Shown: piece after piece, positions 45,548 through 55,631 of the stretch
Layout: every line of letters starts with the position of its first letter
How positions within the stretch are numbered: position 1 is the first letter of the stretch
Source: Cyanophora paradoxa
Taxonomy: Eukaryota; Glaucocystophyceae; Cyanophorales; Cyanophoraceae
NCBI GenBank assembly: GCA_004431415.1
Contig: QPMI01000005.1
Location: 372,001 to 436,000, forward strand
Length of the DNA: 64,000 nucleotides
Reading direction: 5' to 3'
Translations under genes and position numbers: made by a program
The notes under the pieces: generated by a model
What the model was told of the DNA's origin: nothing
Database searches by the model: none
The model's input: the letters and a program-made list of their open reading frames with translations, nothing else

Positions 45548-48532
45548 GATCAGGGGAGCGCGGGGCGTCGGCGGCCGCGAGATGCGCTGCTGTGGCTGCT
45601 GCGCATGCTCTCCAAACGCATTCGATTTCGAATTCTCCTCGACGCTCGAGCTCGCCGAGGGGCGGGGCTGCGGACTGCGCCGCGCCTGCTGGGTTCGCGA
45701 TGGCTGTACGCGCACGTGTACATGTGGCGCCGCGTGAGCTCCTCCAAATCCCGCGCCCGCGGCTGCAGCTGTCGGTCCGCCGCCGGCGTCCGGCACGAGG
45801 CCTAGGGAGGATGGCAGATGCATATGCATATGCATCCACGCGTACGAGGGCTCGCGTATGTCCGCGGCGTCGCGCCGGCGCCGGTCCTAACAATGCGCTA
45901 ACACGTTCACGCGACCTCGAAGATGCGCCTCAGCTGCAGCAAATTAAAGCTTCAAGAGCGGCTCCGAGCCTCCGACTCCGCCACGCGTACGCCGGCCGGG
46001 CCGCCGATCGATTGCGAATTTCGAAGGCGTTACACTGCAGCTGCCTAAAGCTTGGCACGCGGGCGCACGCGGCACACCTTGCAATTGGCAGTGAAAGTTG
46101 GCACGCGTACGCGTACGCTTGCCCGGGCCGGGCGCTGCTCCGCGCGCTAGCTATGGGCCATGCGCATGATCAGCGCACGCGATCCGATGGTCGCCATTCG
46201 CGATGGCAGGCTGCTCGCACGCTGCAGCGCTAGCCTGCCAGCTGGCGTCGACGTCGACTCGGCGACCGTCGGACGTCCGGCGGTCGCGAATTTGGCCGCA
46301 AATTTGTCTGTTAATTCGTCCGACCGGACGGTCTGCGTCGACTCTAGATCTGCGACATCACTCATGATCAGTGACTGCAGCTGACGTCGAGTCGTCGACA
46401 TGGTCGCCGCGTCGATGCCATGAAGGCCCATGATCAGTGATGGCGATACCGAAGTCTGCAATTCGCAAGTTAAGCTTAAGACCGTCGGACCGTGCACGTA
46501 TACGTACGCGTGGACGCAAGTCACGCAACTTCTCACGCAAGCGATCGCGCGAAATAATAAAGCTCCGCTGGGCCCGCGGCTGGGGTGACTGGGCCAGCTG
46601 GCGCGCGGCCGCGGCCGGGCGCGCGCAGGCTGGCGGCGCTTGCGGCTTGCCATGGCCAGCCTGGCAGCTGCAGGCCTGGCGGACTCCGGGAAGTTGGCGC
46701 CCGGCGCCCGCGGCCGCCGCGGCGCCGCGGCACCCGGACCGTGACCCGGTGCACGTGACCGCGGCCACCGCCCAAGCCGCTGAGCAGCCGCGTCGATCGG
46801 TCACCGGGTTTCGAAGCTTCAGCCTTCATGACCAGCATCTCAGCTTAGGAACATTAACTTTTAATGGTAAGTCTCATTGAGTTTGGGATCTGAATGCTCA
46901 TTTTGGTTCTTAACGTTCTTTTTTAATTTATCAGAAACCTGAATCGGCGAAAAAGTCCAACTTGGCAAAAAAGACCTGAATGCCTGAATCATGAATGCTT
47001 GCTATGGCTGACAATGCCGGGGGGCCGGCGGCCCGGCGGCGGGGCGCCCGCGGGCGGCGCGGGGGGCCCGGGGGGCACTGGGCAGCCCGCCGGGCCGGGG
47101 GCTGAGGCCGCCGCCGGCCCGCCGGGCGGGAGCTGACTCAGTGACATACCGTCGGGCACTAAATTACTGCGGCGTTAATTAACGCGGTTTCAAAAATGGC
47201 CCGGCCCTCCTCTGCATGAGCGAAATACCGCTGTAACAAATTAACGCGGGTTAAAAAATTTGAGGCTTGTATGGGGCAGTAATTTCAGGGGGTACTGTAT
47301 GGGGCGACTTCGAAATTCTCAGGAATCTCGAGCTCAGCAGCAAATTACCGCGGCACCAAATTACCGCGTTTAATTTTAACAAACTTTTGGCGCGTTAATT
47401 TGGTACCGCGTTAGTTAAGTGCCCGCGGTACTTAAGTGCCCTACGGTATTCACTGAGTCAAGTATTAGCTGTACAGCCTGTACTGTACACATATCATATT
47501 ACCAGGTATCATAGTATGTGACTAATGTGATCCGGATCCTGTCACAGTGTATACAGTATACGTACGTATATACACGGTACCGGTACATCATGATCACAAT
47601 TTTGCAAACTTAAAATTCACGATGATCGCAGTACATGTGCCACGGTGCACGTGGCCATGCATATGGGCCTGTAGGCTGTGGCAGGCTCTGGCAGCTAGCG
47701 CTGCTGTGCACGTGTGCCACACTGCCACGTGCATCGTGACTGCCATGGCGCCGGCGCCTACATGCAAGGCTCGACAATAGCATGTATGCATTGGCATAAC
47801 ATTTGTAAGCATTGTCATGCATATGATCATCTATGAACGGGAGCTGATCACTGCCAGGCTGTACTAGTCCTCGCCTTTCCACTGTCTTAATATAAAAAAA
47901 GCTTGCGCGGGAGCCTACCCGGTGACCGTAAGACAGAATATAAATATATATATATTAGCCTAGGAGTGCCGACTGTGCCGCTGAGTGCGCGCATAATATT
48001 AGTGCGGCACCAAATTAGTGCGTTTTTCGCCATGAAAACGTACTAATTTGAGACCGCACCACTGCGGTTACAGTGCGGTACGTCCTGGAAGCAACTCCAC
48101 GATCGCGACAGCTAGCTCTACGATCGCCACAGCCATGCGGCCCATGCATTGCATACTTGCACTTCTAAAAGGAGACTAAGAAAATACCGTAGGAGTACAT
48201 ATACAGCGTTTACCCCCGCCTCATACGCTGAAATCGTAAAACGTTAACGGCACTAAAACCGCACTAATTTGAGACCGAACTAATTACCATGGACGGGGTC
48301 CGGGTCTATAAACGCACTAATATCGTGCGCACTAATATTGTGTTCTACGGTACGCCTACGAGTCGGCTACGACGGGAGCCCTCCTTGGCTGATCGTGATC
48401 ACCATTCACTGACGACTCCGGAAAGAGCGCGCTGGTGCTCGTGTGGGGGAGGGGTCCGACGGTCACGGTCCCCGCGGATTCCAGGAGGGGCCTGAGGTCC
48501 CCAACGGGGCAGATCTGGCGGATCGGAAGCGA
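45548..48532. other. 3 kb intergenic island with no recognised gene
   Basis: Between the histidine kinase start and the AnmK end. Left part (45,800-46,800): palindrome-rich (TATGCATATGCAT, TACGCGTACGC, GTCGACGTCGAC). Middle (46,900-47,460): A/T-rich with repeated taccgcg / aattaacgcgg words. Right (47,460-48,380): GTATACAGTATACGTACG-type words and a repeated CTAATTTGAGACCG. ORFs are short and unlike protein. Confidence 0.6.
47150..48350. repeat. Cluster of short CGCGGTACCAAATTA-type repeats
   Basis: Related words recur in both orientations: CACTAAATTACTGCGG, GCGTTAATTAACGCGG, AATTACCGCGGCACC, CAAATTACCGCG, GCGTTAATTTGGTACCGCG, GCGGCACCAAATTAGTGCG and GCACTAATTTGAGACCG. The last core (CTAATTTGAGACCG) appears twice, at about 48,035-48,050 and 48,265-48,280. 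Confidence 0.7.
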
Positions 48533-50445
48533 TCAGCAGCCCGGCGAGCTCGAGGGGCCGGTGCAGGCGCGAGGGACCGGGCACGCCTTCCCCAGCACGG
48601 CGGGGCCGGCGGCGCCCGTCACGGAGGGCACGTTGGCAGGCGCCCCGCACAGCGTCGCGTACCCCAGCAGGGCGAACCTGGGGGGAGGGGAAAGTGAGCG
48701 AGGCCGGCGCTGGCGGGGGGGCGCTGGCGGGGGGGCGGGGGAGGGGTACGGGGGGGCACCCGAGGGCCTCCTTGGCGTCGGAGGGGACGCCGCGCTCGTC
48801 GGAGGGGACGAAGGCGAGGTCGGGGGCCCCCAGCGCCCCCAGCCGCGACATCAGGTGCCCGTTCCTCGCCCCTGCCGCCCCCGTCAGACCCGCCGGCGAG
48901 GGCGAGGCCGGCGCAGGGGCCCCTCACCGCCCCCGGAGACCACCACCTCGACGGGCCCCGTACCCCTCCACGCCACCGGAAGGAAGCGGCGTACCCCGTC
49001 CACGATGCAGCGCGCCGTCAGCTCGGCGGCCACCGCAAGGACATCCTCGAGCCTGGCGGGGTTACAGCGTTTCCAGGGGGTACAGCCCCTTCGGGGGTAC
49101 CGCGCACCGGACCTCGGGTTGGAGCTCCCGCGCGCGGCGCAGAAGCCCCTCCGCAAACGCCACGCCAAAGGTCTCGTGCCCTGCGCAGAACCCGGTCAGA
49201 TTCGATGGTCCGAAAAGGGCCCCGCAGGGATCGAACCCGTGCTCTTGGGAGGGGACCAGGCGAAGTAGGGGTGCGTAAGCAGCTCCTCCAGCAGCGGGAC
49301 GATCACCGTACCCCGGGCCGCCAAGCGCCCGCCCTCGTCGAAGCGCTCTGCGGAGCCCCACGCGGACAGGAGCAGGTCCATCACCTGCCGGAGCCTCGTA
49401 CCCCCGAAGGGCGGCGTCCGGGGGGGGGGGGGGGGGGGGGGGGCACGGACCATGTTCCCGGGGCCCTCGTCGAAGGCCACGACGGAGGCGTCCCCGCTGG
49501 AGGAAGGGGGGAGAATCGTGCAGTTCGCGATGCCCTGGGGGTACGGGTGAGGCTCTAGGGCCCAGGCCCCGGGCAGGCGGGGGCTGGGGTACATGCACGC
49601 ACTCCTATGTTCTGGCACACGACGGGCCGGTCTGCGCAAGGGGCGTCGCGCGGGGAACGCGATTGGAGGGGGAGGGGTGCAGTCGGCCGGGGCGGACCGG
49701 GGCGAGAGAGGAGGATGCGGTCCACGAAGGGGATGAGGGGCGCCCCGCTGCCCCCCGCCGCCACGTCTGCACGGCCCCCGCGCGTCGGCGCGGCGGAGGC
49801 CGGGAAAGGGAGGGGCGCGCCGGCGGTGCGGAAGTCGGAGACGCAGGGGACGCCGAGCCGCACGGCGATCGTCGAGCCATCCCCGACCTGCAGTGTCGAG
49901 GGCGGTTCGCCCCGCGGCGCGTGGTGCACCTGCCGCCCCGCGGCCGCCGTGAGCGACGCGGCGGAGCGGCGGGGCGCGCGGGGGCCGCCGGGCGCGCCGT
50001 CTGCCCGTGCGATGCGACGAAGTCGAGGCGGGGCAGGGGCCCGGGCGGCGCCCGGCCGGCGAGGGCGCGCTGCACGGCGGCCGCGAACGCCTCGGCGATC
50101 TCCCGGTTCAGCGCGCAGATTGCGTCCACGCCCGAAGAGGCTGGGTCCATCGCTCGGCGGATGCGCCTCCGCAGCTCGTCCTCGATCGCTGCGCATGCGC
50201 GGCCTCGTGGGGCGGCGTCCTCGCGCGCGGCGCAGCTTGTCGCGCACGGAACTCTTCGTACGCCATGAGCGTGAGGAGCGGCTGCGTGGGATCGGCGTTG
50301 AAGCGCACCAGCGCCACGTCGATTCTGCCCGCTCCGTTCGAAATTGGCCGGCGACGGAAGGGGCGCGCGCGCAAGCGCACCCGTCGACGCTCGTGCCGCT
50401 CATGAGGCCCGCGGCGAGCAGGTCCCGCCGCGGCCTCGGCAGCAT
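48533..50445 (-). CDS. anmK: Anhydro-N-acetylmuramic acid kinase
   Basis: ATG at 50,445; exon 1 ends LLAAGLMSGTSVDG and splices (GT-AG) to IDVALVRFNADPTQ, recreating the family's ATP-binding start. Further blocks are SGVDAICALNREIAEAFAAA, LDFVASHGQT, STLQVGDGSTIAVRLGVPCV, VSDFRTAG, the VVCQNIG/GIANCTILP join, FDEGPGNM, TVIVPLLEELLTHPYFA, FGVAFAEGLLRRARE, VEVVVSGGGARNGHLMSRL and ANVPSVTGAAGPAVLGK before TGA 48,535-48,533. AnmK phosphorylates 1,6-anhydroMurNAc to MurNAc-6-phosphate in bacterial cell-wall recycling. Here it has several introns, one with a C24 tract, so it is a nuclear gene and not contamination. Its origin is probably bacterial. Confidence 0.88.
49420..49443. repeat. Poly(G) tract of about 24 bases
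   Basis: Directly after the exon ending FDEGPGNM in the minus-strand anmK gene; poly(C) at the 5' part of that intron on the sense strand. Confidence 0.9.
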
Positions 50446-51145
50446 CGTGCCGGCGCCACAGTGCATGTTCAAATTCGTGTACGCGTCCAGCTGCAGTGGC
50501 CATAGTGGCCAGCTCCCTCGGGCCTGGCACTACGTCGTGGCTAGCCTGGTTCGTGAATCAAACGATTCCGTGTTGCTGCGGCGCCGGCCGGTCCGGGCCC
50601 GCGGCCGCGGAGCGCAAGCTTAAGCTAAGTTTTAATCTAATTTCGGGATCCAGGCCGCCGGGCTGAGCTCCGAGGCTCGCCGAGTTGTGGGTCGTCAGAC
50701 TAGCTCATGATCATGAAAGAGAAAGCCAACATATCTAGCGCGCGCGACACTGCCAGTCTGTCGGTCCCGCGGCCCTGCCGCGGCCCCCGTCCTGCCGGCG
50801 CCCTGCCCCGCGCGCAGTGGGACGGACTGAATACCGCATTTTCTGTAATGAATACGTATACCGCGTTAAGCGAAGAAGGGGGGGGGGGGGGGGGCGAGCT
50901 AAGCAATGGAAAGCTGCAGGGGCCGGGGCGCGCCAGCAGGGGCCAGGGCGGAAGGAGGGCGGCGCGCTGGACGCTGGAAGAGAGGAGCGGGAGCGCTGCG
51001 CGCGGCCCGAGAGGCGAGGTGCCGGAGGATGTGGCGCCACAGGCGAGGGGCGCCGAGGGGGCCGGAGGGGCGCGGGGCGGGGGCTGGGCGAAGAGGCCCG
51101 GCAGGGGCGGGGCGCGGGCCTTGGGCGATGGCGGGCGGGGCAGGA
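50446..51145. other. Intergenic, no gene seen
   Basis: Upstream of anmK and downstream of the secreted-protein gene. It has a G run at 50,878-50,894 and G-rich low-complexity sequence to 51,150. ORFs here are compositional. Confidence 0.6.
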
Positions 51146-51892
51146 TCAGAAGCGGAGGTACGTGTAGAGGAGGTGAACGTAGGGGAAGCCGACGTGGTTG
51201 GGGACCTTCGTGCACTTGGGCCGCAGGTCCGTCGGGAACTGGTAGATCGAATCCTCGATCGGGCCCGCCTTGAACTCCAGGATGTCGTAATCCATGCCGT
51301 CGGTGTGGATGAGCACCGGCTGCGGGCTGGGCCCCGTCGTCTCGTAGTAGTCCACCTTGTAGAACCCGTTGTCCTCCTGCCAGTGGTTGCACTGCTTGCC
51401 GCGCATGGTCTTCGTGCCGAGCAGCGTCATGTTCGCCGGCCACTCAGGCAGCGGCATCTTCTCGCGCATCTTGCTGAACTGGCACGTCTTGTCGCGGCCC
51501 TGGATGTGGAGGATCTCGAACTCCATGCCCTGCGACGGATCGGGAGCGGCGTAAGCAGAGAGCGTGCATGCTAAACGTTCGAACGCGTCGGACGGCGCGC
51601 GGACCTTGTCATAGCGGCGGTACAACGCCCGCCACGGCTGGCCCTTTGCCTCGAACTCCGCCCGTATCCTCCCGTTCGTGAGATCGTACCAGACTGTCGT
51701 CTTCTTGATCGGCGGCGGGTAGTCGAGGTCCTTGTCGAGGTACAACGCGGTGGTCTGGACGACGGCGTAGAACTGTGGGGGCAGCTGCGGGACACTCTCC
51801 GCCGCACCCATCTCGGGCATCTTGCCATCCGGGGCAGTCTGGGCGGCCGCCAGGGCCAGCACGGCGGCCAGGAGAACCACGGCCGGCCTCAT
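51146..51892 (-). CDS. Secreted ependymin/LolA-like protein
   Basis: Intronless frame of 248 codons from ATG 51,892. The start MRPAVVLLAAVLALAAAQT is a clear signal peptide with a likely cleavage after AAAQ or AAA. The mature part has an N-terminal beta-type segment (TTVWYDLTNGRIRAEFEAKG), a Cys (RDKTCQFSKM), a glycosylation-type site (NMT), and a KQCNHWQEDNGFYKVDYYET block. It ends YDILEFKAGPIEDSIYQFP before DLRPKC. The W-Y-D-x-x-N-G-R, K-x-C-x-x-W and F-x-x-G spacing resembles secreted ependymin-related or LolA-fold proteins of plants, algae and oomycetes, which may bind lipid. The exact role is unknown. An upstream in-frame non-ATG extension exists but lacks support. Confidence 0.75.
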   Translation of the reverse strand: MRPAVVLLAAVLALAAAQTAPDGKMPEMGAAESVPQLPPQFYAVVQTTALYLDKDLDYPPPIKKTTVWYDLTNGRIRAEFEAKGQPWRALYRRYDKVRAPSDAFERLACTLSAYAAPDPSQGMEFEILHIQGRDKTCQFSKMREKMPLPEWPANMTLLGTKTMRGKQCNHWQEDNGFYKVDYYETTGPSPQPVLIHTDGMDYDILEFKAGPIEDSIYQFPTDLRPKCTKVPNHVGFPYVHLLYTYLRF

Positions 51893-52055
51893 TGCTGGAA
51901 ATGTCCCCCCGCTCGGAGTCGACCAGGGGTCTGCAGCTGAAAGGACGACTTGCACCGGTACCTGCGCCGGAGTTTTGAGCCAGCGCGAGCGGATGCTCTA
52001 GCGTGCTGTGGCATTGCGTAGCATCGATCCGGACCGGTCAGCTCCGGCCAGCGCG
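51893..52055. promoter_or_regulatory. Divergent promoter interval, about 160 bp
   Basis: Separates the ATG of the secreted-protein gene (51,892, minus) from the first ATG of the CBM20 gene (52,056, plus). It holds TCCGGACCGG and CATCGATC words near the CBM20 side. Shared control is inferred from spacing only. Confidence 0.45.
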
Positions 52056-54266
52056 ATGGCGGCGCTAGGCTCGGTGCTTCACGAGCCCGAGACGCCGTCA
52101 GCGGAGCGAGCCGCGGCTCTGATGTGCCGATCTCTGTCGCTGCAAGTACCTAGTCCCGATAGCTCCAGAGCATCGCCGAGCGGCAAGCATCGAGATTCGT
52201 TGGGGCGGACCCTGTCGCTGAACGCCGGCTCTGTGGTGGACGAGACGTCTGCATCGGGATCAATATACAGCGGGGATGTCGCGGCAGACATCGACATCCT
52301 CGTTAGCTTCTTCTGCTCCGCGGTGCCCGCGAGTCCTTTGAGTTCCCTTCATGCAGCTCTGACGTGGTGCGTCCTGTAGAAGCGCTTCATACACGACGGG
52401 TGCAAGCTCTACGTTCTGGGCTCCCTGGACTGGTGCGTCGCCTCCCGGGGGCCGCGGCGGCGCGCGCAGCCACCGACGGTTCATGTCTCACGCTTGGCTC
52501 CTTTGCAGCTTAGGAAAGGTTCGCGGTGCCGGCGGCACATCCTCCGATTGCCTCTGGGGTCGCCGGCGCGCGTTCGAACCGCGCCGCGCAGTGGGACGTA
52601 GCGAAGGCGCTGCCCCTCTCGGAGGAAGGGAGCCTGCACTTGGTCTTGCACAGGGACCAGGTCTGACTGCCAGCTCCGGCGCCCGCCGCACCGCGCCGAC
52701 GCTCGCCCCCGGCGCCGCTCGGCAGCTGCCGTTCGAGTTCAAGTTCATCGTGAGGAGAGGGGACAAGCTAATCTGGCAGAAGGGTGCACGCGCCTCGCCT
52801 CCCCGAGCCTCGCGCGCGCCCGCCGACCCCGCGCCGCGCCCTCGCAGGCGCCAACTACGCGATTCACGCGCTGCCGATGCGGGTCAGTCAGAGCGTGCAG
52901 TTCTACGGAGGTTCCTGCCCGCTCCCGCCCGGCCCCGCGCCTACCTCCGGGGGCCGACGGGGCCCCGGGCGCAGGGGAGGTGACGACGGAGGAGAAGGTG
53001 CCGCTGACCTTCCGCAACTACGACTGGAGCAACTACCAGGCGCCGCCGGCCCCGCGCTCGGGCGAGGAGGGGGCGCTGACTGGGGGCGGGGGCGGGGCGG
53101 GGCAGGGCCTGCTGCGGACGACGGAGGACGCGCAGGTGGTGTGGGAGGCGACGGGGAACGTGTGCATCGACGCGGAGAGCCGCCTGGGGCGCATGGTGCA
53201 GGAGGCCCTCGCCCGGGAGGGCGAGGCACGCCAGCGCGAGGGCAACACCCGCTTCGACCTCCGCCTCGTCCGCCCTCCCCGCCGCTGTCGCGCGCCGCGC
53301 GTCGAGCCGATGGCGGGCAGGCGCTGATGGAGAGCGAGACGGAGCGGGAGGAGATCCGGCGCTCGGAGCGCAAGCTCGTGGGGGCGCTGGGGCGGGCGCG
53401 GGGGCAGCTCTCGGGCCTGCTGGGCGCCTTCGACTCGCTGCGGGCGAGCTGCGAGGAGCTCGCGCGCGCGCGCGCCGCCGACGCCGAGGAGATGGCCGTC
53501 CTCCGCGCCGCCCTCGCCCGCGCCGAGGCCGCCGCCGCCGGCGCCGCCGCGGCGGCCCCGGGCAGCGGGGGCGCGCGGGGCGGAGAGGAGGCGGGCAGGC
53601 GGTGGCGCCGGAGCAGACGGAGGGGGGCGCCCTCGTCGCGCGGCGCGCCTCGCTGCGCGCCGTGCTCGAGCGCGCCAGCGGCGGCAGCGTGCGCCTCCGC
53701 CTCCCCTGCCCCCAGTGCCCCGAGGAGGCCCCCGCCGTCGCCGTCACCCCGCCCGGCACGCCCCCGCCGGAGCCGGAGGCCCTGGCGGGGCCGTCCGCTG
53801 CCGGCGAGGGGTCAGCGGGGCCGTCGGCGCCGGCGGCGTGCGAGGCGGCGCCGCTTCGGGAAGCGCGGGAGGAGGCGGCGGGGGCGGGCGAGGTCGAGGA
53901 GGGGCGGGGGAGCGGCCCTCGCTCGAGACCGGCTGGGCGGCGGGGGCGAGCCCGGGGAGCGCCGCGCGGTCGCCGCGACGACGCTCGGCGGAGGGGGCGG
54001 AGGCGGCGGCGGAGGCGGCGATGCGAGCCTCCCGCGAGCACGAGACCGTCCGCATCCGCAGCTCCCCCTCCATGGCCTCCCCGCCCGCCCCCTCCCCGCC
54101 CGCCCCGCCCCCGGCCCCTGGCCCCCTCCCGGGCCCGGGCCCAGGCACCGCCACCTGCCCCGCCACCGCGCTCCTCCCGGCGGCGGGGCGCCCGCCGGCC
54201 CGGCGCGCCCTCCTGCCCCCCGAGTTCTTCGCGCCCCCCGACCTCGCCGCCCGCCTCCTCAACTAG
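52056..54266 (+). CDS. CBM20 starch-binding domain protein with coiled coil
   Basis: The first exon (ATG 52,056) has a Ser-rich head (MCRSLSLQVPSPDSSRAS). Small exons then join in phase to give KLYVLGSLD-C-LGK-WDVAKALPL, SEEGSLHLVLHRDQ, LPFEFKFIVRRGDKLIWQKG and ANYAIHALPMRVSQSVQFYG. This is the CBM20 pattern (VxGxxxxLGxWd, then K-F-x-x-W-E-x-G-x-N/N-R), with Trp in WD and in IWQKG as sugar contacts. It is followed by VPLTFRNYDWSNYQAP, a coiled coil (EREEIRRSERKLVGALGRAR; ELARARAADAEEMAVLRAAL), Ala/Pro-rich linkers, and LAARLLN before TAG. CBM20 binds alpha-1,4-glucan; no catalytic domain is visible, so it is likely a scaffold or regulator on storage glucan. Later exon joins are less sure. Confidence 0.75.
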
Positions 54267-55631
54267 GGAAGTTTGAAAGGCCCTAGCCCGTCGCACCTAG
54301 CTGCAGGCTAGTCGTTCGCTCAGATGTATCGACGACAGCTCTTTATGCTGTCCATGTGCGGATCCATGCGGAATGTATTGTAAGTTTCCGTGCGATTCGC
54401 GCCCCTGGGCGCTCCCTGGCCTTTGGCAGTGGACCCTAGGCCTCGGCCGCGGGCGCCGGCCTCATCACCGTTGGGCGCGCGACGATCATCATGGCATCGG
54501 ATATCGATATCGATATCGATATATATCCCTGGCGCGAGTCCACGAGATCATAATCGAGCATATCAGTGATTATGATGCATGCGCAGATGCGCTACATACG
54601 CCGCATACGCACTTCAATGCGTCCACCCCGGCCGACTCCGGATCCACCGTACGCGTTGGAGTTGCATCTGCTGCTGAAATTTTAAATTTTGTGATGAAAT
54701 TTTCTATCGCTCAGCGGCTTCAAAGCTTAGGTACCGGTAGGGCTGCTAGGTTCCTTGTACATGATCAGAAGCTTACTTTGGCTAGTTATATATATTGCGC
54801 TGCATGCAGCTGCATGGGAGCGCGAGCTCGAGCGTACGCGTACGCGTACGGCCGCGGCGCCGGCGGCCGGCGCGCGCCGGCCGCGGCCGCGGGTTCCGCC
54901 GCTTCCGCGCGCGGGAAAAGCTTAGCTGGCCGCGCGCGTGGCCCCGCGGCGATTTGCTTCTGCCTGGCTGCCTTGGAGATCTAGACGCGCGTTGCGCGCG
55001 GTCGCTCAAGGCCTGACCGAACCAGGTGCCAACTGTCAGCAGCTTACTCCGGCTAGATGCAGCTGCATGGCCATGGGTGCATGGGAGCGCGAGCGTATAC
55101 GTATACGTACGTATACGTATACGGGTTCCGCGGCCGCGGGCCGCGCGCGCGGATCCGGCCCGAAATCCCGCCGCGGATCGGAGGCCTTGACCTTAGCTGG
55201 CCGCGCGCGTGCACGTGCGGCACCGCGGCCACGGATCGGTTTGCCGCTAGCGCTTCGGGATGCAGCGATTACATTACAGCGCTGCAGCGATGCTGGGGGT
55301 ACGCCGCTTTGCGTCCGCTTCGTGCCGGGTACAGTTGCCGGCAAGGTTCCGGCTTGCGGCGGCGAGGGCGAGCCGGCAGCCGCGTTTTCTGGCGCGGCGT
55401 GGCAAGGTGGATGCCCGGAGGGCCTCTTCCAGCGAGACCCAAGTCGCAGCAATACGTTAGCGGGGACTTGCGGAGCGGTGTCCTCGGCGCGCCGGCGACG
55501 AGCTAGCGGCTTCGATAGCGAGTATCCGGGAGTCGCGAATCACGACTAGCTAGACCCGTCGCGTTTCGCTACACCCTCCGCGACGACCGTCTCTTCACCC
55601 CCTTCACGTCCCTTCTGGACCGCTCTACAAC
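54267..55631. other. Intergenic palindrome-rich island upstream of VPS13
   Basis: No gene seen. Contains GATATCGATATCGATATCGAT (54,500-54,522), CGTACGCGTACGCGTACG (54,833-54,850) and a long near-perfect palindrome GTATACGTATACGTACGTAT (55,094 on). Pyrimidine-rich DNA (55,560-55,630) precedes the VPS13 ATG. Confidence 0.6.
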
